Assembly: GCA_035541015.1 (NCBI GenBank)
Contig: DATLFM010000075.1
Coordinates: 1 to 42,012 of the forward strand
Direction: 5' to 3'
DNA length: 42,012 nucleotides
From: Candidatus Thermoplasmatota archaeon
Lineage (GTDB): Archaea > Thermoplasmatota > SW-10-69-26 > JACQPN01 > JAIVGT01
Under the pieces are notes generated by a model that was given only the letters and a program-made list of their open reading frames with translations, was not told where the DNA came from and did no database searches. Positions 29,923 to 38,920 of this stretch are shown here, one piece after another (position 1 is the stretch's first letter; each line of letters begins with the position of its first letter). The position numbers and the translations under genes were made by a program.

Positions 29923-31974
29923 CTATCGCTCGCCAAAGAACCCGCGCAATACCGGGTGCATCTCCATGACCTGCTCCTTGGCGATCTGCTCGTACAGACG
30001 CTGCAGGATGCCCACGGCAAGGAGAAGGCCCGTCCCGGACGCTTGGCCAAGCGTGCCAAGCATGTCGGCAAACGCGGCAAGCGCCCCCACGGTGGCCCCA
30101 CCGATCACGGTGACGACCGGGATGTAGCGCTCGAGGATCTTCTCGACGATGCGCGGGTCCCGCCGGAAGCCGGGAATCTGCATGCCGCTCTTCTGGATCT
30201 GCTTGGCCACGGCCTGCGGGCCCATGTTCGTGGTCTCGATCCAGAACTTGGCAAAGAGGATCGAGCCGCCGATCATGGCGACGAGGTACAGGACGACGTG
30301 CAGCATCACCTGCCATCCCTCTCGGTAGGCGAACACCCCGCCGTAGCGCTGCGGGTTCAGGAACGGAAGCAGCCAGTCGCCCACGCCCTGCACGGGCGAG
30401 AGGTAGTACGCCGCGCCGCCCAGCGCCTGGCTTGTCCCCTGGCCTTGGCCCGTGGCGTAGACGCCAAGCCAGCCGGAGAACTCGGGCGCGTTGTGCGCAA
30501 GCCACCGGCCCCCGAACAGGGGCCAATCCGTCATGGGGCCGAAGGTCTCGCCTGTCGGCCCGGCGGGCGAGTAGTGGAACAGGAGCGCAATCAAGTTCAC
30601 GTTGGCAAGCAGCGCGGCCATCAGGATGACGGGGATGTTGCTCGCGTAGATGAGGCGGATGGGGTAGCGGCCGCGCGCGCCGCGGACCTTGCCGTGGGCC
30701 AGAGGCAGCTCGATGCGGCTCGACTCCGCGTACACGACGAAGAAGAAGACGAGCACCGTCGTGACGAGGGCGATGATGGCGTTGGCCGACGACGGATCCT
30801 GCGGGTCGCCAAAGAAGATGTTCTCGAACCCGCCGCCCACGAGCGACCGCATGTCGTACTCGGAGAGGAGGTACACCGTGCGGGGGATGGCCCCGCCGGG
30901 CGGGTTGAACACGGAAAGGTCCGCCGCCTGGGCGGGGAACCAGTTGAACATGCCGGTGAAGAGCGCCTGCGAGACGCCGGCCGCGATGAACAGCGAGATG
31001 CCCGATCCAAGGCCCCACTTCGAGACGACCTCGTCCATGAGGAAGACGAGGTAGCTTCCAAGCGCCAGCTGCACGATGAGGAAGAACCGCGCCCAGTTGT
31101 AGTTGGCCGCCCCCGCGCTTGTGGCAAACGAGGGGGCAAAGGCGAAGGTCGCGGACGTGAGCACGAGCACGGCGCCGATGGCAAGGCCCCCCAACGCGGG
31201 ACCCGCCAGCACGGGCGCATGCCGAATGGGGCTCTCGGCCTTCTCGGAGCGAAGCGTGCCCACGGCAAAGCCCGCAAGCGTGAGCACGGCGCCCAGCGCA
31301 AGCGTGGCCACGACGCCAAGCTCCGCCTCAAGGCCAAGCATGCCTCCAAGCGGCGCCGTGACGAGCCACGTGTACAGAAGCCCGATGGGCAGCCCCGCCA
31401 GCACGCTTGCGAGAACCGTCATGCGCGAGGGCTCGTAGCCCTCGGCCACGCGGGCGAAGATGAAGCCGTACAGGAACATGGCGCCGACGCCAAGGCCCAG
31501 CGCAAGACCGCCCTGGAGGCCCACGTCGAGGCGGTTGGCAAACACCTGGCTTGGCTGGAGGAATCCGAAGACCTGGGGAATGGATTCCACGAAGATCATG
31601 ACGACGACGAGGAGCTTCTGGGTCCCCTGGTACATCGCCTTGTCCTCGGGCTTCGTGAGGTCGAGGTTGATGATCTTTGCGCCCACGAAGAGCTGCATGA
31701 TGATGGAGCCCGTGACGATGGGGCCGATGCCGAGGTGGACGACCGAGCCGCTTGCGCCGGCCAGGATCGCTCGGAACTGCTGGAAGACGTCGATCGTGCC
31801 CTCGCCCAGTCCGAAGATGGCGATGTTGGCGAGGAAGAAGTAGGCGACGAGGCAGACGAGAGACCAGGCGAGCTTCGAGCGGAAGTGGACGTGCCCCTCG
31901 GGCTTCTGCACCGCGGGGAACCGCTTGGCAAGCGGCTCCAGCTTGTACAGCAAGCTCTTCTTCTCTTCCGCCAT
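29923..31974 (-). CDS. secY: Preprotein translocase SecY, enlarged
   Basis: The 683-residue protein is the channel subunit of the Sec translocon. Archaeal landmarks: 'LGIGPIVTGSIIMQLFVGAKII' (plug/TM2), 'FLMDEVVSKWGLGSGISLFIAAGVSQ', 'VVYAESSRIELPLAHGKVRG', 'YASNIPVILMAALLANV', 'FWIETTNMGPQAVAKQI' and the C-terminal 'RLYEQIAKEQVMEMHP'. Archaeal SecY is usually about 430-490 residues. Here about 145 extra residues lie between canonical TM3 (about 118-138) and TM4 (294-314) and contain about four hydrophobic helices (153-175, 185-212, 218-241, 253-282). The TM5-TM6 and TM7-TM8 loops are also longer than usual. The frame is intact and key loops are conserved, so it should be functional. Confidence 0.95.
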   Translation of the reverse strand: MAEEKKSLLYKLEPLAKRFPAVQKPEGHVHFRSKLAWSLVCLVAYFFLANIAIFGLGEGTIDVFQQFRAILAGASGSVVHLGIGPIVTGSIIMQLFVGAKIINLDLTKPEDKAMYQGTQKLLVVVMIFVESIPQVFGFLQPSQVFANRLDVGLQGGLALGLGVGAMFLYGFIFARVAEGYEPSRMTVLASVLAGLPIGLLYTWLVTAPLGGMLGLEAELGVVATLALGAVLTLAGFAVGTLRSEKAESPIRHAPVLAGPALGGLAIGAVLVLTSATFAFAPSFATSAGAANYNWARFFLIVQLALGSYLVFLMDEVVSKWGLGSGISLFIAAGVSQALFTGMFNWFPAQAADLSVFNPPGGAIPRTVYLLSEYDMRSLVGGGFENIFFGDPQDPSSANAIIALVTTVLVFFFVVYAESSRIELPLAHGKVRGARGRYPIRLIYASNIPVILMAALLANVNLIALLFHYSPAGPTGETFGPMTDWPLFGGRWLAHNAPEFSGWLGVYATGQGQGTSQALGGAAYYLSPVQGVGDWLLPFLNPQRYGGVFAYREGWQVMLHVVLYLVAMIGGSILFAKFWIETTNMGPQAVAKQIQKSGMQIPGFRRDPRIVEKILERYIPVVTVIGGATVGALAAFADMLGTLGQASGTGLLLAVGILQRLYEQIAKEQVMEMHPVLRGFFGER

Positions 31975-32002
31975 GACCGCCTCGCCGGGATTCCGCCTGC
32001 CC

Positions 32003-32009
32003 CTTATAA
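32003..32009 (-). promoter_or_regulatory. TATA box for secY
   Basis: GTTATAA on the minus strand (within CGTTATAAGG) lies 29-35 nt upstream of the secY ATG, in the 39-nt gap after rpl15. It offers an internal promoter for the secY-adkA segment. Confidence 0.65.
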
Positions 32010-32013
32010 CGGT

Positions 32014-32583
32014 TTACTTCCTGCCCGCGCCGCGGCCCGCGTCGGCCTTTTCGGATTTTCCGCCGGCCGACGCTCCCGGCTTGGCCGCGCCCTTGCCGGG
32101 CCCTCCCGCAGGAGCCGGCGGCGCCTTGGCCTTCGGAGGCTTGGGAACGGCGGTCACCGTGACCTCGCCGCCGGACTCCTTCACGCGCGTCACGGCGTTT
32201 CCGCTGGCGCGCTCCACCGTGATGCGCCACTTGCGCCGCGGCGTCCCGGTCGAGAGGAGCTTGTTGTAGCCCACGTCCGCGAGGTTCACCGTGTACACGT
32301 CGCCTTCGCGCGTCACGCTGCCGTCGGCGAGGAACCGCTCCGCGCGCTCCTCGAGCTGCCGAAGGTCGATGGCGACCTGCGGCTCGAAGACCTGCTGGGG
32401 CCGGTTGAAGCCCTTGCGGTCGAAGTGCTCGGGGTCGTAGAGCCGGTAGTGGAGGATCCTGTGCCCGAAGCTGCCCGCGTGGCCCTTGCCGCCGCGCAGG
32501 CCCGCGCCGCGGCCCTTCTTCTTGCCGCGGCCGTGCTCGCGCGACCCGCGGTTCTTGTGCGTCTTGTTCGTCTTCTTGGCCAT
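32014..32583 (-). CDS. rpl15: 50S ribosomal protein L15
   Basis: The 189-residue protein has the archaeal L15 (L27a) N-terminus 'KNRGSREHGRGKKKGRGAGLRGGKGHAGSFGH', central 'PQQVFEPQVAIDLRQLEE' and 'VGYNKLLSTGTPRRKWRITVERAS'. The last 40 or so residues are a Pro/Ala/Lys/Gly-rich low-complexity tail beyond the usual end. It follows rpl30 by 4 nt and precedes secY, as in other archaea. Confidence 0.95.
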   Translation of the reverse strand: MAKKTNKTHKNRGSREHGRGKKKGRGAGLRGGKGHAGSFGHRILHYRLYDPEHFDRKGFNRPQQVFEPQVAIDLRQLEERAERFLADGSVTREGDVYTVNLADVGYNKLLSTGTPRRKWRITVERASGNAVTRVKESGGEVTVTAVPKPPKAKAPPAPAGGPGKGAAKPGASAGGKSEKADAGRGAGRK

Positions 32584-32587
32584 GCGG

Positions 32588-33046
32588 TCACACCATCCGC
32601 CGGATCAGGAGTTGGATCTCGCCGCCCCAGTACCCGAGCGCCCCCTCGGGGTAGTGGCGCTTGTTGCCGCCGTAGCCGCCGCGCGGCGGGTTCAGGCGGA
32701 GCACCGGCTTTGCGGCGTCGGCGAGCTTGGCCTCGCCCTTCGAGAGCGCCTGCGCGAAGGCCTTGAGCGAGGGGAAGCCCATCGCCTGCACCGTGTCGTC
32801 GTTGAGCGGCCGGTCACCGGCGAGCCTGCCGCGCGCGCGCAGCACCTGCTCGAGCGTGGAGGCGTCGATCTCGCCGTAGGCGATGTAGTCGCGCGCCTTG
32901 CGGAGCATGCCTTCGGTCGTCTCGTTCTTGGGGACGACGACGGCGTGGTTGGGGCGCGAGAGGCGCAGCTGGTCGAGCGTGAGCGCGATGTCGTGGCGGA
33001 CCATCTGCGTGCCGCGCACGCGGACGGCAAGGTAGGCGCCGCTCAT
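32588..33046 (-). CDS. rpl30: 50S ribosomal protein L30
   Basis: The 152-residue protein is the long archaeal L30 (L7e-like): '[25 protein letters not shown]' and '[29 protein letters not shown]', ending '[26 protein letters not shown]'. The ATG overlaps the S5 stop (ATGA), so translation is coupled. Confidence 0.96.
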   Translation of the reverse strand: MSGAYLAVRVRGTQMVRHDIALTLDQLRLSRPNHAVVVPKNETTEGMLRKARDYIAYGEIDASTLEQVLRARGRLAGDRPLNDDTVQAMGFPSLKAFAQALSKGEAKLADAAKPVLRLNPPRGGYGGNKRHYPEGALGYWGGEIQLLIRRMV

Positions 33047-33813
33047 CCGACCACGCTTCCTTCGGCAAGCGCGAGGACCTCGCGCTGGCTCGCACGGACC
33101 TTGACGCCCGAGGCCCTGCGCAGGGCCTCGAAGGCGGCCTTGGCGCTGTTGATCGTGGTCTTCGTCTGGCCCTCGGCGCGGCCCCAGACGTCGCGCACGC
33201 CGGCGAATTTCAGGATTTGCTTGGCGACGTCGCCCGTCGCAAGCCCGACGCCGCGGGGCGCGGGCTTGAGCGTGATCTCGACGCTTGCGCTCTTGCCCGT
33301 GACGGCCACGGGGACCGTGTGGGCCGTGCGGCAGGCGCACTGCCAGGAGCCGCAGCCGCGGCGGACCTCGATGAGGTTGAGCTTGGCGTTGTCGATCGCG
33401 CGCTGGATCGTGGGGCCGACCTCCTTGCCCTTGGCCATGCCAAGGCCCACGAAGCCGTCGCGGTTGCCGATCACGGACACCACGCGGAACTTCACGCGAC
33501 GCCCGGAGTCGGTCATGCGCTGGACCATGTTCACGTCGATGACCTCGTCCTCGAGGTTGGGCAGCAGGATGTCCACGACCTCGCTCTCGCGAAGCGGCAG
33601 GCCGGAGGAGAGCGCCTGGCTCATGGTCGTGATCTCGCCGGCCTTGACGCGCCGGCCAAGCTCGGTCTTGGGCTGCCAGGCGCCAAGGTCGCGCGCGGGC
33701 GCGTCGAAGCGCCGGCGGGGGCCGCCGCCGCGGCCGCCTCGCTCGCCGCCGAAGCGGCGGGGGGCGGGAGCCTCGGGCGCGGGCGCGGACGGGGGAGACG
33801 TTTCGTTGGTCAT
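33043..33813 (-). CDS. rps5: 30S ribosomal protein S5
   Basis: The 256-residue archaeal S5 (S2e) has an extra Pro/Gly/Arg-rich N-terminus of about 40 residues, then '[19 protein letters not shown]', '[26 protein letters not shown]' (the S5 RNA-binding signature) and '[17 protein letters not shown]'. The ATG at 33813 overlaps the rpl18 stop. Confidence 0.96.
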   Translation of the reverse strand: MTNETSPPSAPAPEAPAPRRFGGERGGRGGGPRRRFDAPARDLGAWQPKTELGRRVKAGEITTMSQALSSGLPLRESEVVDILLPNLEDEVIDVNMVQRMTDSGRRVKFRVVSVIGNRDGFVGLGMAKGKEVGPTIQRAIDNAKLNLIEVRRGCGSWQCACRTAHTVPVAVTGKSASVEITLKPAPRGVGLATGDVAKQILKFAGVRDVWGRAEGQTKTTINSAKAAFEALRRASGVKVRASQREVLALAEGSVVG

Positions 33814-34352
33814 CGGGATGCCCCTCCAGTGGTGGCGGGCTTGGAGTTCGGTTTGCCGGATTCGATCTTGGCCTTCGTGGCCGCAAAGACGCCTTCGGCA
33901 AGGTCGTCGATGTGCTCGCCCTTGACGCGCGCGGCGTCGGGCAGCACGTCGTTGCCGTGCGGAACGTCGATGCCGGCGTCGAGGACGCCTTGCAGGGCCG
34001 CGAAGATGCGCCCGCCCTTGCTCGGGATCTGCCGGCCGATGTCGAGCACGGCCTCCTTCACGCCGGTGGCCGCCGCGCGGCGGCCGGCGAGGTACCCGAC
34101 GAGGTAGGCGGCGGGCGTGTTCTTGGCCGCGCCCGTCCAGCCGAAGCCGGAGAGCTCGCGGGCCTGCGCCTGGGCGAGCACGACGTCGCCTTGCGCGTCG
34201 TAGCCGACGAGCTGGACGATGAGGTTCGCGGTCTTCTTGCGGACGACCAGGCGCGGCTTGCGCGCCTTCAGGAGCGCGAGCCGCCGGCGGTAGTCCGTGC
34301 GGTTCTCGCGCCGTCGGCGCATCGCGACGTGGTAGCGGGGTCCGTCGGCCAT
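33810..34352 (-). CDS. rpl18: 50S ribosomal protein L18
   Basis: The 180-residue archaeal L18 (L5e) binds 5S rRNA. Visible: '[33 protein letters not shown]', '[23 protein letters not shown]' and '[32 protein letters not shown]'. It sits 2 nt after rpl19e and overlaps rps5. Confidence 0.96.
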   Translation of the reverse strand: MADGPRYHVAMRRRRENRTDYRRRLALLKARKPRLVVRKKTANLIVQLVGYDAQGDVVLAQAQARELSGFGWTGAAKNTPAAYLVGYLAGRRAAATGVKEAVLDIGRQIPSKGGRIFAALQGVLDAGIDVPHGNDVLPDAARVKGEHIDDLAEGVFAATKAKIESGKPNSKPATTGGASR

Positions 34353-34354
34353 CG

Positions 34355-34831
34355 TCAGGCACCTCCGGCGGGCGGTTCCTTGAGCACGCCTTCCGTGCGG
34401 AGGTGGCTCAAGAGGTGGTTCTTGCTGCGGTAGACGCCGCCCTTGGCGCGCAGGTACTGCGCGCGGTAGTCGCGGGGGCTGATCTTGCCCTCGTCGCGAA
34501 GCTGCGCGAGCACGCGGCGGAGGGGGCGGATCGTCCGCACCCAGCGCGTCTTGCGAGGCGAGCGGGCCTTGCTGCCCTGCGCGCCCTTGCGGGAGCCCTC
34601 GCCCTTGCGGCGTCCGCTCTTCTTCTGGATCGCAAGCGCGCGGGCGCGGCCGCGCGAGACGCCCGTCTCCTGGAGCTTCTCGATCCAGCCGCGCGCGATG
34701 AGCTTGCGGACGTCGGAGCGCGTGACGGCCGCGGCGACCTCCTCGGCGTGGAGGGGGTCGATCCAGATGCGGGAGGCCCCGCAGTCGAGGAGGAGGGCGG
34801 CCATGCGGCGTTGGTTGCGAAGGTCGGTCAT
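34355..34831 (-). CDS. rpl19e: 50S ribosomal protein L19e
   Basis: The 158-residue basic helical protein: '[17 protein letters not shown]', '[25 protein letters not shown]', '[36 protein letters not shown]' and '[19 protein letters not shown]', all L19e landmarks. It overlaps the rpl32e stop (ATGA). It has no bacterial counterpart, which supports the archaeal assignment. Confidence 0.97.
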   Translation of the reverse strand: MTDLRNQRRMAALLLDCGASRIWIDPLHAEEVAAAVTRSDVRKLIARGWIEKLQETGVSRGRARALAIQKKSGRRKGEGSRKGAQGSKARSPRKTRWVRTIRPLRRVLAQLRDEGKISPRDYRAQYLRAKGGVYRSKNHLLSHLRTEGVLKEPPAGGA

Positions 34832-35577
34832 TTCGATCCCCTCCGGGGATTGAGGATGCGGACGCCGCGGGCGGCCGCCTCCTTCTCGATCGTTTCGCGC
34901 GTGCGCGCGCCCACGGAGCCGCCCACGCGGGCGGCCTGGGTGTCCGGGTTCACCTTCGAGAGGTCCGCGGCGTTGTGCACGAGGACCTCCTCGAAGCCCG
35001 AGGGATGCAGCCCGCGGACGGCCGCCGGGCCGCCGTAGCCGGCCTTGGGGACGGCCGGGCGGTAGCGGTACATCTTGAGCTGCTTGTTCGAGATGCCCAT
35101 GGGGCGCCGCCACACGTTGCGGTCGATCTTCTTGTAGCGGAACCATTGGTCGCGCGGGAAGTCGGGCCGTCGGCGCGAAAGCTCGCGGCGAAGCGCGAGC
35201 GCCTTGCGCGTGGCCTCGTCGAGCTTGGGCTTGGCGCGGGTCCGGTAGACCCGCTCGGCCTCTTCGACGATCTCGACCTTCTCCTTCTTGGGCTTGGGGC
35301 GGCCCTTGCGCTCCTCGCGGGCGCTCTCCTCGACGACCTCGATGCGCTGCTCTTCCTCGGCCGCCGGCGGCGCCGAGAGCTCGGCTACGCCCTTCAGGAT
35401 GGCCTCGGCAAGCTTGGGGCCCACGCCCTCGACGGCAAGCAGGTCCTCCTTGGTCGCCCGCTTGAGCTTCTCCATCGACGTGAAGCCGGCGTCGTAGAGG
35501 GCTTCGGCCTTCTTCTCGCCGACGCCCGGGATCTTCGCGAACTCCTTGATCGTGTCCTCTCGCGTCACGTCGCTCAC
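34828..35577 (-). CDS. rpl32e: 50S ribosomal protein L32e with N-terminal helix-hairpin-helix domain
   Basis: The 249-residue protein has the L32e core at the C-terminus ('RRPDFPRDQWFRYKKIDRN', 'WRRPMGISNKQLKMYRYRPA', 'GYGGPAAVRGLHPSGFEEVLVHN'). Before it is an extra domain of about 120 residues: residues 9-66 contain two helix-hairpin-helix motifs ('IPGVGEKKAEALYDAGF' and 'VEGVGPKLAEAIL'), then an acidic/basic linker. HhH extensions on L32e are known in haloarchaea. A closely similar motif ends ribosomal protein S3 in this same operon. Confidence 0.95.
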   Translation of the reverse strand: MSDVTREDTIKEFAKIPGVGEKKAEALYDAGFTSMEKLKRATKEDLLAVEGVGPKLAEAILKGVAELSAPPAAEEEQRIEVVEESAREERKGRPKPKKEKVEIVEEAERVYRTRAKPKLDEATRKALALRRELSRRRPDFPRDQWFRYKKIDRNVWRRPMGISNKQLKMYRYRPAVPKAGYGGPAAVRGLHPSGFEEVLVHNAADLSKVNPDTQAARVGGSVGARTRETIEKEAAARGVRILNPRRGSK

Positions 35578-36110
35578 CTCGGCTTGTGCGTGATGTAGAT
35601 GCCGTCCTGGAAGACGCGCGGGTCAAAGCCGCGGATGCGCGTGGCCTGCTCGATGTTTGCGGCCGTCTGCGCGACGTTCTCGAGGTGGACGCCGGTCACG
35701 CTCACCGCGTCGCCCTCGACCTTCACGGCGACGCCCTCGCGGATGCTGGCCCGCCGCGGCGTCTTCTCGCCCAGGAAGTTCTCGATGACAAACTGCTTGC
35801 CCTGGACCTTCGTCTTGATCGGGAAGTGGCTGAAGACGATCTTCAGCTTGTACTCCCACTCGGCCTGCACGCCGCTTACCATGTTGCGTAGGTGCGAGGC
35901 GTAGGTGCCCACGAGCGCCTTCTGGCGGCGGCGGGGAAGCTCGCACGACACGACGAGCTCGTCGCCTTGCTGGGCGAGGGCCACGGAGGCCTCCGGGAAG
36001 GCGCGGACGAGCTCGCCCTTGGGCCCCTTGACCTTGACGTCGCGGTCCTCGACGGTGACCGTGACGCCCTTGGGGATCGGGATCGTTTCCTTCGCGAGCG
36101 CTTGCACCAT
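35574..36110 (-). CDS. rpl6: 50S ribosomal protein L6
   Basis: The 178-residue archaeal L6 (L9e): 'IPIPKGVTVTVEDRDVKVKGPKGEL', 'RRRQKALVGTYASHLRNMVSGVQAEWEYKLKIVFSHFP' and the C-terminal 'ATRIRGFDPRVFQDGIYIT'. It lies 8 nt after rps8 and overlaps rpl32e by 4 nt. Confidence 0.96.
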   Translation of the reverse strand: MVQALAKETIPIPKGVTVTVEDRDVKVKGPKGELVRAFPEASVALAQQGDELVVSCELPRRRQKALVGTYASHLRNMVSGVQAEWEYKLKIVFSHFPIKTKVQGKQFVIENFLGEKTPRRASIREGVAVKVEGDAVSVTGVHLENVAQTAANIEQATRIRGFDPRVFQDGIYITHKPR

Positions 36111-36118
36111 GGTTTCCC

Positions 36119-36508
36119 TCAGTAGACGTAGGCCAGGAGCTTCCCGCCGGTTCCGAGCTCCTTGGCGGCGGCGTGGCTGATCACGCCCTGGGTGGTCGTC
36201 AGGATGAGCGTGCCGAAGTCGCGCGCGGGAAGGTACCGGCTCTCCCAGCGCTCGAACTCCTGCCGCTTCACGTTGAAGCGCGGCTTCACGACGCCGCACT
36301 CGTTGATGTGGCCGACGAGCTTCACGCGGAAGAACCCGCTCGCGCCGTCGTCCACGAACTCGAAGGGCCCGATGTAGCCCGCGTCGAGCATGACCTTGAG
36401 CACGCGGCCGACGAGCTTGCTCGCGGGCCGGATGTCGCAGGTGAGCTTGCCCACGCGCTCGGCGTTCTTGAGGAGCGTCAAGGCGTCTGCCAGAGGATCG
36501 TTTTGCAT
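36119..36508 (-). CDS. rps8: 30S ribosomal protein S8
   Basis: The 129-residue protein binds 16S rRNA helix 21. It begins '[21 protein letters not shown]' and ends '[31 protein letters not shown]', a typical archaeal S8 (S15a) C-terminus. It follows rps14 by 12 nt. Confidence 0.97.
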   Translation of the reverse strand: MQNDPLADALTLLKNAERVGKLTCDIRPASKLVGRVLKVMLDAGYIGPFEFVDDGASGFFRVKLVGHINECGVVKPRFNVKRQEFERWESRYLPARDFGTLILTTTQGVISHAAAKELGTGGKLLAYVY

Positions 36509-36520
36509 TCCGTCTCACCT

Positions 36521-36697
36521 TCAGGAGTACTTCTTGAATCCGAGGTCCGGTCCGATCTCGCGGAAGCAGTGGCGGCACACGAAGAGCCGGTACTTCCGGA
36601 TGAGCCCGGTGAACACGCCGCAGCGCTGGCAGCGGTTGGCGCCGCGGCCGAAGCGGGCGTTCGGGGGAAGCTCGGGGGCGTTCGTCGCGTCGGTCAT
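36521..36697 (-). CDS. rps14: 30S ribosomal protein S14 (zinc-binding type)
   Basis: The 58-residue protein carries the four zinc ligands C23, C26, C41 and C44 (NRCQRCG ... VCRHCFRE) and ends 'LGFKKYS', as in archaeal S14 (S29e). The N-terminus carries about 12 extra residues compared with shorter archaeal versions. The ATG overlaps the rpl5 stop. Confidence 0.96.
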   Translation of the reverse strand: MTDATNAPELPPNARFGRGANRCQRCGVFTGLIRKYRLFVCRHCFREIGPDLGFKKYS

Positions 36698-37233
36698 TCC
36701 TCCAGCACCTCCACGGGGAAGTTGGCCTTCACCCAGGCGATGCCCTCCTCGCGGACGATGCGCGAGGCGCGCGGGATGCGCGAGGGCAGCACGCGTCGGC
36801 GCTTCACCCGGTAGCCGGGGCGCGAAAGCGTGGCCGTGACGTTGAGGCCGAAGATGCCGATGTCGGGATCGTACTTCATGCCGGGGAAGTCCGTGTGGTC
36901 GGAGAAGCCGAAGTTGAGGTTGCCCTCCTGGTCGAAGTTCCACGGGTCCAGCTTGTTGTTGCGGACCTCAAGGCACGTCTTCAGGAAGTCTTTGGCCGCC
37001 GCGCCGCGCAGCGTGACCTTGCAGCCGATGGGAAGCCCCACCCGCAGGTTCCAGTCGCGGTTGGCCACCCTCGAGAGCGTGCGGACGGGCTTGCGCTTGG
37101 TGAGCTGCGAGAGCACCTTCTCGGCCTTGATGAGCCTCTCGCCCGCCTCGCCGACGCCGATGTTGATGATGACCTTCTCCAGGCGCGGCGCCTGCATGGG
37201 GTTCGCGTACGCGAAGTCTTGAACGGCGCTCAT
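36694..37233 (-). CDS. rpl5: 50S ribosomal protein L5
   Basis: The 179-residue archaeal L5 (L11e) binds 5S rRNA: 'PRLEKVIINIGVGEAGERL', 'QLTKRKPVRTLSRVANRDWNLRVGLPIGCKVTLRG' and 'FGFSDHTDFPGMKYDPDIGIFGLNVTATL'. The ATG at 37233 overlaps the S4e stop (ATGA). Confidence 0.97.
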   Translation of the reverse strand: MSAVQDFAYANPMQAPRLEKVIINIGVGEAGERLIKAEKVLSQLTKRKPVRTLSRVANRDWNLRVGLPIGCKVTLRGAAAKDFLKTCLEVRNNKLDPWNFDQEGNLNFGFSDHTDFPGMKYDPDIGIFGLNVTATLSRPGYRVKRRRVLPSRIPRASRIVREEGIAWVKANFPVEVLEE

Positions 37234-37949
37234 TGGATCGCCACCTCCGGGATCCGGATCTCCGGCTCGTCCTTGCCGACGACGAACACGTAGGGCTTCA
37301 CGGTGGCAAACGCGCGGTCGCCCGCGCGAAGCTCGACGAGGTTCGCGCGCGGCTCGTGCGTGACCACGATCTTCGTGATCGTGGCAAGCTCGCCCACGTG
37401 CGATCCGCCCGTGATGTACGCGAGCATGCCCTCGGCGAGAGCGTGGTGCCCCGCCACCTTCTGCTCGGGAAGCTTGAGCTTGAGCACGTCGCCCGTGGCG
37501 TACTTGTTCTCCTTGATCTGCAGGTTGCGCCCGTCGTGGAGGTTGAGCTGGAACTGCCCCTCCTTCACGGTCGTCTTGCCCTCCACGCGGCAGAGCTTCC
37601 AGTCGGCCTGGGCCTTTGGGATGTCCACGAGACGCAGCCGTCCGGCCGTGTCCACGAGCGCGCGGTAGTGCCGGTCGACCTTCGGGATCGACAGCACGTC
37701 CATGAGGCCCACGCCGCGCTTGTAGTCGGTGACGACCCGGCCGTCGACGAGGACCTCGCGGGCGCCCAGGATGCGCTGAGCCTCGCGCGAGGTGTCGCAG
37801 AGGTGGAGGTAGTCGCGAAGCACGATGGCCATGGGAACGCTCTCCTCGCCGGCGTGCGGTCCGGCGCGGGGCTTTGTCGCCCACTTGTGGGCCTTGCGGG
37901 GGACCGTCCAGCGGCGCGGAACGGCCAGGCGCTTGAGATGCTTGCTCAC
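37230..37949 (-). CDS. rps4e: 30S ribosomal protein S4e
   Basis: The 239-residue protein has 'KHLKRLAVPRRWTVPRKAHKWATKPRAGPH', an S4-like RNA-binding region ('VLVDGRVVTDYKRGVGLMDVLSIP'), a central beta domain and a C-terminal KOW-like 'TGGSHVGELATITKI'. The GTG at 37949 overlaps the rpl24 stop (GTGA) and gives the conserved SKHLKR start. It is found only in archaea and eukaryotes. Confidence 0.96.
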   Translation of the reverse strand: MSKHLKRLAVPRRWTVPRKAHKWATKPRAGPHAGEESVPMAIVLRDYLHLCDTSREAQRILGAREVLVDGRVVTDYKRGVGLMDVLSIPKVDRHYRALVDTAGRLRLVDIPKAQADWKLCRVEGKTTVKEGQFQLNLHDGRNLQIKENKYATGDVLKLKLPEQKVAGHHALAEGMLAYITGGSHVGELATITKIVVTHEPRANLVELRAGDRAFATVKPYVFVVGKDEPEIRIPEVAIQ

Positions 37950-38512
37950 TTGCGTCCCTCCTCTTCGTCGTCCTCGGCGTGCTCCTCTTCCATCTCGGAG
38001 GGACCGGATCCCGCGGCGGGCTCCTTGTCGGCCTCGTCTTCGTCGGCCTCCGTTTCCTCCGGGGCCTCGGCCTGCTCCTCCTTGGCGCGACGCGCGGCCT
38101 CCTTGGCCTTCTCGCGCTCCTCCTTCTCGCGCTCGAGCGCCTTCACCTCGTCGGCCGACAGCTGCGCGCCCAGGAGGTCGCGCCGCTGGCGGTCCGTGAG
38201 ATCGAGCTTGGTGAGAAGCAGGTTGCTTGCGAACATGGGCTTGGGTTTCTGCGTCCCGTCGGCCTTGGCGGCCGTGACGCCCTCGACCGTCACGGTGCGC
38301 CGGCTCGGGTTCACGGCGAGGATCTTGCCGACCGTGCCGGCGTGGCCGCCGCGAAGGACCTTCACGGTGTCGCCCACGCGGATCGTGGCCGACCGCTTGC
38401 CGTACTTGAGGAACAGCTCCTCCGCGAGGTGGGCGCGCAGCTGGCGCGGGCGCTCGTGGTGGGGAAGGTTGTGGAGACGAAGGCGTTGCTTTCGGGGTTG
38501 GGAGCTTGTCAT
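37946..38512 (-). CDS. rpl24: 50S ribosomal protein L24 with long charged tail
   Basis: The 188-residue protein has an archaeal L24 (L26e) core with the KOW motif 'VRVGDTVKVLRGGHAGTVGKILAV'-type stretch (about 44-67) and 'KPKPMFASNLLLTKLDL'. From about residue 120 onward it is a highly charged helix and then an acidic run (Glu/Asp about half of residues 144-186). Archaeal L24 is usually near 120 residues, so the tail of about 68 residues is extra; acidic tails may reflect salt adaptation or a partner-binding role. Confidence 0.94.
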   Translation of the reverse strand: MTSSQPRKQRLRLHNLPHHERPRQLRAHLAEELFLKYGKRSATIRVGDTVKVLRGGHAGTVGKILAVNPSRRTVTVEGVTAAKADGTQKPKPMFASNLLLTKLDLTDRQRRDLLGAQLSADEVKALEREKEEREKAKEAARRAKEEQAEAPEETEADEDEADKEPAAGSGPSEMEEEHAEDDEEEGRK

Positions 38513-38521
38513 CGTCGCACC

Positions 38522-38920
38522 TCACACGATCATGCTGGCCGTGGCCGCGATGCGGGGCCACCGCTCCGCCGCTTCCCGGGCCACGGGTCCCTTGATGTCC
38601 GATCCCTTCGTGTCGCCGTTCTCGGCCACGATGACCGCGGCGTTGTCCTCGAACTGGACGACCGTGCCGTCGGGCCGGCGGAACGGCCGGCGCTGGCGGA
38701 TGATGACCGCGTTTAGGACCTGTCGGCGCATCTCGGGCGTTCCCTTCTTGACGGAGACGACGAGGTAGTCGCCGACGCCGGCGGCCGGCAGGCGGCGGTG
38801 GTGGGCGCCCGCGCGGGGAACGGCCAGGATCTGGACGACCTTGGCGCCCGTGTTGTCCGCGCACTCGAGGCGCGCGCCCACGGGAAGCCCGCGCGTGATG
38901 GTGGCGGGAACGGCCTTCAT
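38522..38920 (-). CDS. rpl14: 50S ribosomal protein L14
   Basis: The 132-residue protein (L23e in eukaryotes): '[24 protein letters not shown]', '[33 protein letters not shown]', ending '[24 protein letters not shown]'. The ATG overlaps the rps17 stop. Confidence 0.97.
   Translation of the reverse strand: MKAVPATITRGLPVGARLECADNTGAKVVQILAVPRAGAHHRRLPAAGVGDYLVVSVKKGTPEMRRQVLNAVIIRQRRPFRRPDGTVVQFEDNAAVIVAENGDTKGSDIKGPVAREAAERWPRIAATASMIV

Noticed and set aside
27392-31018. A 1208-codon minus-strand frame across cmk, EMC3, adkA and secY
   Set aside because: It is out of frame with four well-conserved genes and carries only compositionally biased sequence.
31096-31554. SecY insert as an assembly or frameshift artefact
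   Set aside because: The frame is open on both sides, the insert has normal membrane-helix composition, and conserved SecY motifs resume exactly after it.
27757-32766. A 1669-codon plus-strand open frame opposite cmk-EMC3-adkA-secY-L15
   Set aside because: Low-complexity charged shadow of conserved genes on the minus strand; no recognisable domain.
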